Notes under the pieces: model-generated
The model's input: the letters and a program-made list of their open reading frames with translations, nothing else
What the model was told of the DNA's origin: nothing
The model's database searches: none
Position numbers and translations under genes: made by a program
NCBI GenBank assembly: GCA_023484365.1
Contig: JAMDBA010000055.1
Span: 1 to 36,141 of the forward strand
Length of the DNA: 36,141 bases
Reading direction: 5' to 3'
Origin: Patescibacteria group bacterium
GTDB taxonomy: Bacteria; Patescibacteria; Paceibacteria; UBA6257; 2-01-FULL-56-20
Shown here: positions 1 to 6,112 of the stretch, piece by piece
How the letters are laid out: every line of letters begins with the position of its first letter
Numbering within the stretch: the first letter of the stretch is position 1

Positions 1-199
1 TTTTTTTCCAGCAGGTAAACCGTGGCGCTGTATTGTCGGGCACACGAAGGTTTTCTAGAATCTTTTTGAGCTCCATCGGTCTGTTGATCCAGTACTGCAT
101 TTCCCTAGTTGTTAAGTTTCTCGGTGTGTTCTCGTTAATTACCGCCAAGAACTTTGCGGTTTGGCCGTCCAGGCCACCAAAGGTTTTCGCTTTTTTCAT
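1..199 (-). CDS. Small orphan protein, N-terminal part (runs off the left edge)
   Basis: An open frame of 66 codons runs from an ATG at 199 to the window edge without a stop. The protein starts MKKAKTFGGLDGQTAKFLAV and is hydrophilic, with no membrane segment. I do not recognise the family. It looks real because a GGGAG Shine-Dalgarno sequence (208-212 on the plus strand) lies 8 bases upstream and a near-consensus promoter lies about 100 bases upstream, with a small GTCC/GGAC hairpin in the leader. This promoter, leader-hairpin, strong-SD layout matches the two small genes at 26884-27183 and 27383-27619. The C-terminal end and full length are unknown. Confidence 0.7.
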   Translation of the reverse strand, partial: MKKAKTFGGLDGQTAKFLAVINENTPRNLTTREMQYWINRPMELKKILENLRVPDNTAPRFTCWKK

Positions 200-302
200 A
201 GCGTTTTCTCCCTTTTTGTCCTTTTGGGACTTTTTTCAACGAACATTACTACCTATCCGCCAAGCCATCCGGCCTATCCGGACCAGCTTCGGATTTAGTC
301 AA

Positions 303-331
303 ATCATAATAAACAGGCTTAAGATTGTCAA
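303..331 (-). promoter_or_regulatory. Sigma70 promoter of the small gene at 1-199
   Basis: On the minus strand TTGACA (326-331) is followed after exactly 17 bases by TATGAT (303-308). Transcription would start near 296 and give a leader of about 97 nt before the ATG at 199. The -35 box abuts the terminator stem at 331-367, so the upstream operon ends and this unit begins within a few bases. Confidence 0.75.
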
Positions 332-367
332 ATTTAAAACCCCGGCTCAAGACCGGGGTTTTAAATT
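331..367 (-). terminator. Terminator after rpsI
   Basis: A perfect 15-bp inverted repeat (331-345 with 353-367, 7-base loop) has a CCCCGG/CCGGGG core flanked by A and T runs. It starts 6 bases after the rpsI stop codon and closes the ribosomal operon. The A/T flanks are symmetrical, so it could work in both directions. Confidence 0.8.
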
Positions 368-372
368 TATTT

Positions 373-813
373 TTATCTCTTCCTCCACTGAGGAGCGCGG
401 CGGGCTTTTTTGAGGCCGTATTTTTTGCGTTCCACCATCCGGGAATCGCGGGTTAAGAGCCCTAGTTTTTTAAGAGGCTTTTTCCGTTCGCCGTCATTTT
501 TTACCAGCGCCCGGGCAATGCCATGACAAACAGCGTCAGCTTGAGCGGAAGAACCACCGCCATTAACCTTAACGCTTACGTCAAATTTATCTTTTAAATT
601 TAAACTTTCCAAAGGCAAAACAACTTTTCGGCGCAAACGCTCAAGTGAAAAATAATTTTTGAGCTCTCGGCCGTTAATTTTAATATCGCCCTTCCCCTGC
701 CAGATTCTCACTCTCGCCGTGGCGGTTTTCCGCCTCCCGACAGTCTCGCTGTAAGGGGCCTTCTTTGACTTAAGTTCAGCTTCTTTAGTGTGATCAATAA
801 TTTTTTTCGGCAT
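373..813 (-). CDS. rpsI: 30S ribosomal protein uS9
   Basis: uS9 of the small subunit; its C-terminal tail reaches the P-site tRNA. The 146 residues have the family pattern: YSETVGRRKTATARVRI near residue 21, the conserved NGGGSSAQADAVCHGIARAL stretch, and a basic tail ending QWRKR. The N-terminus is about 15-20 residues longer than in E. coli and rich in lysine. It follows rplM with a 3-base gap, as in the usual rplM-rpsI pair, and is the last gene of the operon before the terminator at 331-367. No Shine-Dalgarno sequence is visible. Confidence 0.97.
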   Translation of the reverse strand: MPKKIIDHTKEAELKSKKAPYSETVGRRKTATARVRIWQGKGDIKINGRELKNYFSLERLRRKVVLPLESLNLKDKFDVSVKVNGGGSSAQADAVCHGIARALVKNDGERKKPLKKLGLLTRDSRMVERKKYGLKKARRAPQWRKR

Positions 814-816
814 AAT

Positions 817-1158
817 TTATTTTAATATTTTTAAATTTTTTATCCTTTTTGCCGCCAGCCTATTCTTGGGCAACATTTTTAAAACAGCCATCCTCAAAAC
901 CCGCTCCGGAGATCTTGCCCACTCTTCGGCCAAAGTAGGTTCTTTAAGGTGACCGACATAACCCGTGTGATGATGATAAATTTTAGTCTCCATTTTGTTG
1001 CCGCTAAAAACAACATCTTTAAGATTTTGAATAACAACTTTGTCTTCGCCCAGAAAACGCGGATTATATGCTGCCGATTTTTTTCCTTGCAAAATAACAG
1101 CTATTTCCGAAGCCAATCTGCCAAATTTTTTATTTTTTGCGTCAATAATGTATTCCAT
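817..1158 (-). CDS. rplM: 50S ribosomal protein uL13
   Basis: uL13, an early assembly protein of the large subunit. Family motifs include the N-terminal YIIDAKNKKFGRLASEIA and YHHHTGYVGHLKEPT near residue 61. At 113 residues it is shorter than the roughly 142 of E. coli; the C-terminal region after the conserved GMLP-like segment (here KMLPKNRLAAKRIKNLKIL) is minimal. It lies 11 bases after rplQ and 3 bases before rpsI. The ATG is preceded by an AT-rich spacer with no Shine-Dalgarno sequence. Confidence 0.97.
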   Translation of the reverse strand: MEYIIDAKNKKFGRLASEIAVILQGKKSAAYNPRFLGEDKVVIQNLKDVVFSGNKMETKIYHHHTGYVGHLKEPTLAEEWARSPERVLRMAVLKMLPKNRLAAKRIKNLKILK

Positions 1159-1169
1159 AATAATAGCTG

Positions 1170-1523
1170 TTAAACAAATTCTATTTTGGCTAAATTTGAG
1201 CCGTCGCGCTTCCTAAAAACGCTCAACTTAGTAATTTTTAGATAACCGCCATTTCTGTTGCTGTAGCGCGACGCTAAATCATCGCAAATCTTTTTGGTTA
1301 TTTTCGGATCAATCACGCGGCTATTTATAAGTCGCCGGCTGGCCAAGTCGCCTTTTTTAGCGATTGTTATTAATCGTTCAGCAACCGGCCTGATAGCTTT
1401 TGCTCTAACTTCAGTAGTTTCAATACTTTCGTTTTTGATTAAACTATTAACCAAATTACGCACAAAAGATTTTCGGCGTCCGGAAAGACGATGAAATTTT
1501 TTTCCTTCCTTTCTATGTCTCAT
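1170..1523 (-). CDS. rplQ: 50S ribosomal protein bL17
   Basis: bL17, located near the peptide exit tunnel. The 117-residue protein begins MRHRKEGKKFHRLSGRRKSF, the diagnostic bL17 N-terminus, and includes the usual TTEVRAKAIRPVAERLI helix. Its ATG overlaps the TGA stop of rpoA in an ATGA arrangement, which suggests translational coupling. The rpoA-rplQ order matches most bacteria. This junction also shows that UGA acts as a stop here. Confidence 0.97.
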   Translation of the reverse strand: MRHRKEGKKFHRLSGRRKSFVRNLVNSLIKNESIETTEVRAKAIRPVAERLITIAKKGDLASRRLINSRVIDPKITKKICDDLASRYSNRNGGYLKITKLSVFRKRDGSNLAKIEFV

Positions 1524-2266
1524 TTCTTGGATTTCTTAGCCGGTTTTGGCGCTTCGCCAATTTCAAATTCCTGCAGCTGGACTTCGCTAATTTTTTCAAA
1601 ATGATCTTTTAATATATTTGAAGCTTTATGCATGGCGGCCGAAGGACTGATAGACCCGTCTGTTTCAATATCAACTTTTAGCCGATTATAAGTGGTAGAC
1701 TCTCCAACGCGCATGTTTTCAACTTCGTAATTAACTCTTTTAACAGGAGAGAAAAATGCGTCAACCATAATCGTGCCAATTGGAAGTTTGACAACCTTTC
1801 TAGTTTCAACAGCCGAATAACCCAATCCCCTCTCAACCGTTATTTCCGCGTCAAAGGAGGCCGACTTGGAAGTTAACGTCGCGATGACGGCTTCGGGATT
1901 AATGATGTTTATCTGACTGTTGAGCTGGATATCGGCTCCGGTTATTACTTTTTCCCCTTTGGCCTTTAAAGTCAAAACTTGCGGCTCGTCGCTGTAAAGG
2001 CGGAAACGCAAATTTTTAAAATTCAAAGACACCTCAACAAAATCCTCTTTAACGCCCGGCAAAGTGGTAAACTCGTGCGGAACATTTTTTATTTTTATCT
2101 GGGTAACAGCCGCGCCGGGCAAAGACGACAAAAGAGTGCGCCGCAAAGCGTTGCCTATGGTTAATCCATATCCGGTATAAAGACCTTCTATCTCAAAAAC
2201 ACCAGAAGTGGCATTTTCTGAAATAGTTTTAATTTTAACTGTGTTGCTTAAGTGAGAATATTCCAT
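1520..2266 (-). CDS. rpoA: RNA polymerase alpha subunit, lacking the C-terminal domain
   Basis: Alpha subunit, which nucleates assembly of beta and beta'. The N-terminal assembly domain is complete: GYGLTIGNALRRTLLSSLPG near residues 32-51 and the second conserved stretch VNYEVENMRVGESTTYNRL near 185. The protein ends at residue 248 with a lysine-rich tail (EAPKPAKKSKK). In E. coli the protein is 329 residues, and residues of roughly 250-329 form the alpha-CTD that binds UP elements and activators. No CTD-like sequence follows in any frame; the next bases are the start of rplQ. Alpha here is therefore an assembly platform only. Confidence 0.96.
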   Translation of the reverse strand: MEYSHLSNTVKIKTISENATSGVFEIEGLYTGYGLTIGNALRRTLLSSLPGAAVTQIKIKNVPHEFTTLPGVKEDFVEVSLNFKNLRFRLYSDEPQVLTLKAKGEKVITGADIQLNSQINIINPEAVIATLTSKSASFDAEITVERGLGYSAVETRKVVKLPIGTIMVDAFFSPVKRVNYEVENMRVGESTTYNRLKVDIETDGSISPSAAMHKASNILKDHFEKISEVQLQEFEIGEAPKPAKKSKK

Positions 2267-2292
2267 GATTTATCTATATTATTATTTTTATT

Positions 2293-2907
2293 TTATTTTG
2301 AAAAGAGTTCGACTAGTAAACTTAATTCTATGGGCAGATCCATTTTTGAAGGCAGGTTTTTTATTTTACCCTCAAGTTTATCGGGATCAAGCGTGAGCCA
2401 ATCGGGAGTTTCAAATTTTTTCAGCTTGCTATTAAGATCTTTAAAGGAAACCTTGCCCTTTGATTCTGTTCTTATGGTGATTGTATCACCGGGACGAACT
2501 TCCATTGCCGGAGAGCGAGTCCTTTTGCCATTCACGAAGATATGACCATGACTTACCAGCTGACGCGCGGAAAGCCGCGAAACGGCAAAACCAAGGCGGT
2601 AAATGACGTTATCCAGACGACCTTCTAAAAGTTGCGCTAAACGATCTATGGTTGAAACCGGCTCTCGTTTGGCTTCCTGGAAAAATCGCCACAACGTCTT
2701 TTCCTTAACTCCATAAATGTATTTTACTTTTTGCTTTTCCCTCAATTGGCGGCCGTAGTCTGAGGGCGCCCGGTGCCTTCCCTGGCCATGAACGCCCGGC
2801 GGATAAGGTTTTTTAACCATCGCGCATTTAGGAGAATCGCAACGCTGACCTTTTAAATGAAGGCGTTCGCCGATTCTTCTTTCTTTTTTTTCTTTTGGTC
2901 CCATCAT
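2293..2907 (-). CDS. rpsD: 30S ribosomal protein uS4
   Basis: uS4, a primary 16S rRNA binder. The 204 residues from the ATG at 2907 begin MMGPKEKKERRIGERL and carry the CDSPKC stretch near residue 23 and an S4 RNA-binding domain (RLDNVIYRLGFAVSRLSARQ, then SHGHIFVNGKR) near residues 96-130. The open frame extends up to 3009, but that extension lies inside rpsK and has no family similarity, so I chose the ATG pair at 2907/2904, which lies just after the rpsK stop at 2918. No Shine-Dalgarno sequence. Confidence 0.95.
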   Translation of the reverse strand: MMGPKEKKERRIGERLHLKGQRCDSPKCAMVKKPYPPGVHGQGRHRAPSDYGRQLREKQKVKYIYGVKEKTLWRFFQEAKREPVSTIDRLAQLLEGRLDNVIYRLGFAVSRLSARQLVSHGHIFVNGKRTRSPAMEVRPGDTITIRTESKGKVSFKDLNSKLKKFETPDWLTLDPDKLEGKIKNLPSKMDLPIELSLLVELFSK

Positions 2908-2917
2908 TGTTTTAAAA

Positions 2918-3361
2918 TTAAATTCTTCGCACTTTTGGCGGACGAGGGCCGTTGTGCGGTATTGGTGTCGCGTCTTTGATTGAAAGTATATTGAATCCTT
3001 GATTAACAATAGAACGCAATGCTGAATCGCGGCCGCTGCCGACTCCTTTAACTATTATTTCAACGTCTTTTGGTCCGCTGTTTTTAAGTTTTTCGGAAAT
3101 AGCCGCTATTACTTTTGAAGAAGCGAATGGCGTGGCTTTTTTCGGCCCGGAAAATCCCAGCGCGCCGGCCGTTGCCCAAGCAATAACATTGCCGGACATA
3201 TCAGTAACGGTAATGACGGTATTATTAAAAGAAGCATTAATATAAATCCTGCCTTTTTCTATGAATTTTTTGCTTTTTTTTGTTGAAGCGCCAGCAGCTG
3301 CCGCCGTTTTTTCGCTAACATTATTGTCTGGCTTGGCTTGCGCTAATTTAACTTTTCCCAT
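2918..3361 (-). CDS. rpsK: 30S ribosomal protein uS11
   Basis: uS11, in the platform of the small subunit. The core is typical: GRIYINASFNNTVITVTDMS near residue 37, AWATAGALGFSGPKKATPFA, and the C-terminal TPIPHNGPRPPKVRRI. The 147 residues include an extra N-terminal extension of about 20 residues (AQAKPDNNVSEKTAAAAGAS) that is low in complexity and probably disordered. It lies 8 bases after rpsM. Confidence 0.97.
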   Translation of the reverse strand: MGKVKLAQAKPDNNVSEKTAAAAGASTKKSKKFIEKGRIYINASFNNTVITVTDMSGNVIAWATAGALGFSGPKKATPFASSKVIAAISEKLKNSGPKDVEIIVKGVGSGRDSALRSIVNQGFNILSIKDATPIPHNGPRPPKVRRI

Positions 3362-3369
3362 AATTATGA

Positions 3370-3753
3370 TTATTTGATATCAACTTTCCTGCGGCCGCTA
3401 CCCATCGTTTTCCTGGTATTGCCTCTGACCGTCCGGGAATTTGTTTTCGTCCTTTGTCCTCTTACCGGCAGATGTCTTTGATGCCTTAATCCTCGATAAG
3501 TTTTAAGCTCAATTTGCTTTAAAATGTTTCGTCTGACGAGCTGACGCAACTCCCCTTCTATCTGGAACTTTTTTTCAATAATATTCTTAATCTTGTTAAT
3601 TTCCTCGGGAGTAAGCTCTGACGCTTTTTTATCCTTATTTATCTTTGTTTCTTCTAAAATAACATCGGAACGATGAGGGCCTATTCCGTAAATATAAGTC
3701 AACGCAACCTCAACGCGCTTTTTATCCGGAACATTTATTCCTAAAATACGCAT
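3370..3753 (-). CDS. rpsM: 30S ribosomal protein uS13
   Basis: uS13, which contacts the P-site tRNA and 50S in the inter-subunit bridge. Its 127 residues start MRILGINVPDKKRVEVALTY, include the helix-hairpin-helix GIGPHRSDVI and the RGLRHQRHLPVRGQRTKTNS segment, and end in a basic tail. It follows rpmJ by 11 bases, the conserved infA-rpmJ-rpsM-rpsK-rpsD-rpoA-rplQ order. Confidence 0.97.
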   Translation of the reverse strand: MRILGINVPDKKRVEVALTYIYGIGPHRSDVILEETKINKDKKASELTPEEINKIKNIIEKKFQIEGELRQLVRRNILKQIELKTYRGLRHQRHLPVRGQRTKTNSRTVRGNTRKTMGSGRRKVDIK

Positions 3754-3764
3754 AATTTAAAAAT

Positions 3765-3878
3765 TTAACCCTGCCTTTGTTTATGCTTGGGATTTTTGCA
3801 AACGACATAAAGATAGCCGCGGCGTTTGACTATTTTGCAAGACTTACAAATTTTTTTAATTGATGATCTAACTTTCAT
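3765..3878 (-). CDS. rpmJ: 50S ribosomal protein bL36
   Basis: A 37-codon frame between infA and rpsM translates to a protein starting [20 protein letters not shown] and ending HKQRQG. The zinc ligands of the C+ form are present: two Cys in CKSC, a later Cys in VVCKNPKH, and the His. It is at its normal place in the operon, 11 bases after infA, and it has no Shine-Dalgarno sequence. Confidence 0.96.
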   Translation of the reverse strand: MKVRSSIKKICKSCKIVKRRGYLYVVCKNPKHKQRQG

Positions 3879-3889
3879 TTAATTATTAT

Positions 3890-4117
3890 TTATAATCTTC
3901 TAGTGATCCGTCCTCGCCGGCCGTCAATTCCCACTTCAACTAAAACTTTGTCGCCGGGCAATATTCTGATGTAATTTATCCTCATCTTTCCGGATAAATG
4001 CGCCAGAATTTCCTGCTCGGAACCTTTAAGTTTAACCTTAAAAGTAGTTGAAGGTAGTGCCTCTAAAATAATCCCTTCTTGCAGATTTTTCTTGTTCGCA
4101 GAGTTCGTGACGTCCAT
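3890..4117 (-). CDS. infA: Translation initiation factor IF-1
   Basis: IF-1, an OB-fold protein that blocks the A site during initiation. The 75 residues contain [17 protein letters not shown], then the [20 protein letters not shown] core and the terminal [10 protein letters not shown], all characteristic. The N-terminus [11 protein letters not shown] differs from the usual MAKED but is only a few residues longer. It is the first gene of the ribosomal operon. The usual upstream genes secY, adk and map are absent from this place. Its promoter lies so close that the leader is only about 11 nt. Confidence 0.96.
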   Translation of the reverse strand: MDVTNSANKKNLQEGIILEALPSTTFKVKLKGSEQEILAHLSGKMRINYIRILPGDKVLVEVGIDGRRGRITRRL

Positions 4118-4135
4118 CTCTAAAATTATTTAGAA

Positions 4136-4165
4136 ATTGTAATACGGAAACTTGTCATTTGTCAA
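4136..4165 (-). promoter_or_regulatory. Promoter of the infA-rpsI ribosomal operon
   Basis: TTGACA (4160-4165) and TACAAT (4136-4141) on the minus strand, 18 bases apart. The predicted start is about 11 nt upstream of the infA ATG, with no room for a normal Shine-Dalgarno sequence. Confidence 0.7.
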
Positions 4166-4282
4166 CCCTGTTAGAAATTTTAACAAATATAGCATAGCTA
4201 GTTCAATATATCCAGCCAATAATAATTAATTTTAGACATTAACAATTTTATTGCTAAAATTTCTTTCGGGGTCAACACCGCA

Positions 4283-5842
4283 TCATTGGATAACCACCTT
4301 TACCCGACTTATGCTATTGGGAACGCTATGAACCCAAAAAGGCCAAAATGATATATTAGCCTTATCAATCCCCGGCAAACCCATAATAAGACTCCTTAAG
4401 TCATTCTCGCTCTTGCCCATTATTTGATTTATAAAATCGCCGGCATTAATATCTGAAACCAAAGTTGAGGTAGCGCTAACCTGGAAGGTTAGCTGGCCTT
4501 TTGTAAAATCAGCGGTTGCCGGACCATAAGAAATATCAAGATTCCTGGCGACTGTTGAAGGATATTGCGCCTGCCACATATCGCTTAAAATTGTTTTAAT
4601 GTCATTTTCCTGGAAACCAAGAGCTTTAAAGCTTCCTTGCGCGTAAACGCTGAACTGACCCTGATCATTTGTTTCTGGGACAACTACAATTTTATCTACA
4701 GTCGTTGTAGAGGCGCCATCTAAAATCTTAAATCCTGCCGGCAGCTGGCTGGCAAATAATTGCGGATCAAGCAAAGAATAAAGCTGGTCTGTGATTGATT
4801 TTTTAGCCGAAGCAATATCGCTTTTCGTCGGAACTTGTTTATTGCCAACAAATCCGCCCGTCATCGGCTGGTCTGAAGAACCATAAAATCCGACGTATTT
4901 TGGCGTGCCGGCAAAACCAGGTATAGAAAAATGGCTTACCGGACCGATATTATAACTGTCTCCCGCTTTATCAGCGGTAACGGGGGCGGTAATACTTGAA
5001 GGCGTAATTTTCCCGTTTACCACCTGAGCGCCCGGAACTAGAGTGACAGTATTCAAGCGATAGATCTTTCCGTCCGGCGTAACAAACCGAGTCGTAGCAA
5101 CTAGCTCCTGCGGAGACGAACTGTAAGCATTAAATATTTTTATGAGACCGGTAGCTTTTTGGCTGACATACGAATTACCAGTAGCGGCAAAATACTGAGT
5201 CGTATTTTTTGGCATCGTAAAAAGCTGCGCCGGAACAGTGCTTGAGGCGACATTAAGCGAGGATGATTCATTGGCATAAAAAACTCCTTGACTTCCTTGA
5301 TAAGGGTAAGACCAATTATGAGTAGTAAGCGTAAGAACAACGCTGACGCGCGGCAAATAAGCGGCCGCCGCCCATCCGCCGACAGCCAAAACCAAAATAA
5401 TAGCGGCGGCAATTATCCCGTTTTTAACGGAAAAATTAATTTTTATAGCAGGAAAACTAAATCCCCTTCTTGGCGTCATTGATTCATGATGTCTATAAGC
5501 GCCTTCTTCCGGAACTTCCACGTGAACCCTCCTTTCTTTGGCGATAAATTCTTTTTCTTCCGCTTTTCTCTCTGATTCCGGATGATGAGCGTGTAATAAA
5601 GGATGCATTGACTCAAGACGGCTCGTCCGCGCCATCGCCAAAATTTCCTCGTCAACAGATTCTATTAAAACTTTTTTCTTGGTTGCTTCAGCTTCGTGCC
5701 TGATTAAATTAAAATTACTAACCGATTCCTTAAGCGCCGAATTTTTGGGAATAACCAAAACAACATCCGGCTCTTCAACGGCAAGCATTTTTTCAATAAC
5801 TTCGGCTATTGTTTCGTTTTTATCAACAACTATTTTTGCCAT
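4283..5842 (-). CDS. Membrane-anchored protein with a baseplate-J-like domain
   Basis: About 519 residues from the ATG at 5842 (a TTG six codons upstream is less likely). Three parts are visible: a cytoplasmic N-terminal region of about 140 residues with acidic helices (VVLVIPKNSALKESVSNFNL), a single membrane segment near residues 143-165 (IIAAAIILVLAVGGWAAAAY), and a large outer part. The outer part contains ATGLIKIFNAYSSSPQELVA, a TPDGKIYRL stretch and a later GDSYNIGP, a pattern resembling the baseplate J/gp47 fold of contractile injection systems. Proteins of this layout recur in Patescibacteria without a known role. It is the last gene of the dnaG operon. I infer an envelope structural or adhesion role; no phage genes are nearby. 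Confidence 0.65.
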   Translation of the reverse strand: MAKIVVDKNETIAEVIEKMLAVEEPDVVLVIPKNSALKESVSNFNLIRHEAEATKKKVLIESVDEEILAMARTSRLESMHPLLHAHHPESERKAEEKEFIAKERRVHVEVPEEGAYRHHESMTPRRGFSFPAIKINFSVKNGIIAAAIILVLAVGGWAAAAYLPRVSVVLTLTTHNWSYPYQGSQGVFYANESSSLNVASSTVPAQLFTMPKNTTQYFAATGNSYVSQKATGLIKIFNAYSSSPQELVATTRFVTPDGKIYRLNTVTLVPGAQVVNGKITPSSITAPVTADKAGDSYNIGPVSHFSIPGFAGTPKYVGFYGSSDQPMTGGFVGNKQVPTKSDIASAKKSITDQLYSLLDPQLFASQLPAGFKILDGASTTTVDKIVVVPETNDQGQFSVYAQGSFKALGFQENDIKTILSDMWQAQYPSTVARNLDISYGPATADFTKGQLTFQVSATSTLVSDINAGDFINQIMGKSENDLRSLIMGLPGIDKANISFWPFWVHSVPNSISRVKVVIQ

Positions 5843-5884
5843 ATTCAATAATGATAACAAATTAAAAAAAATAAAAAAGCGCCA

Positions 5885-6112
5885 TTATGAATAAATCCAA
5901 ACAAAGAATGCTAAAGTTAATAAAATCAAAGTTATGATAAAGATAATCCTAAATATTTTTATTTTAAGAAAGTCGTCTAAGAAATAGAAAAATACATTAA
6001 CGCCTATCGCCGCTATAAAAAACCACTTAAAAGTCCAGAATGTCCAACCCATAGCATTTAAAATACCTTTAAAAAATTCTTTTGAGCTAATTGTAAAAAT
6101 TGGATGCGGCAT
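5885..6112 (-). CDS. Small two-helix membrane protein
   Basis: 75 residues, mostly hydrophobic, with two predicted membrane helices (about residues 22-44 and 52-73). The first ATG shares its A with the TAA stop of alaS (TAATG), so translation is probably coupled. I do not recognise a family. It sits between alaS and the baseplate-J-like protein and may act with the latter in the envelope, but that is only inferred from position. Confidence 0.65.
   Translation of the reverse strand: MPHPIFTISSKEFFKGILNAMGWTFWTFKWFFIAAIGVNVFFYFLDDFLKIKIFRIIFIITLILLTLAFFVWIYS

Noticed and set aside
33..413. A 126-codon plus-strand frame across the left end
   Set aside because: It runs across the minus-strand small gene, its promoter, the terminator and the rpsI end; composition is that of a shadow frame.
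2908..3009. Longer N-terminus for rpsD
   Set aside because: It lies inside rpsK in another frame and has no uS4 similarity; the ATG at 2907 fits the family.
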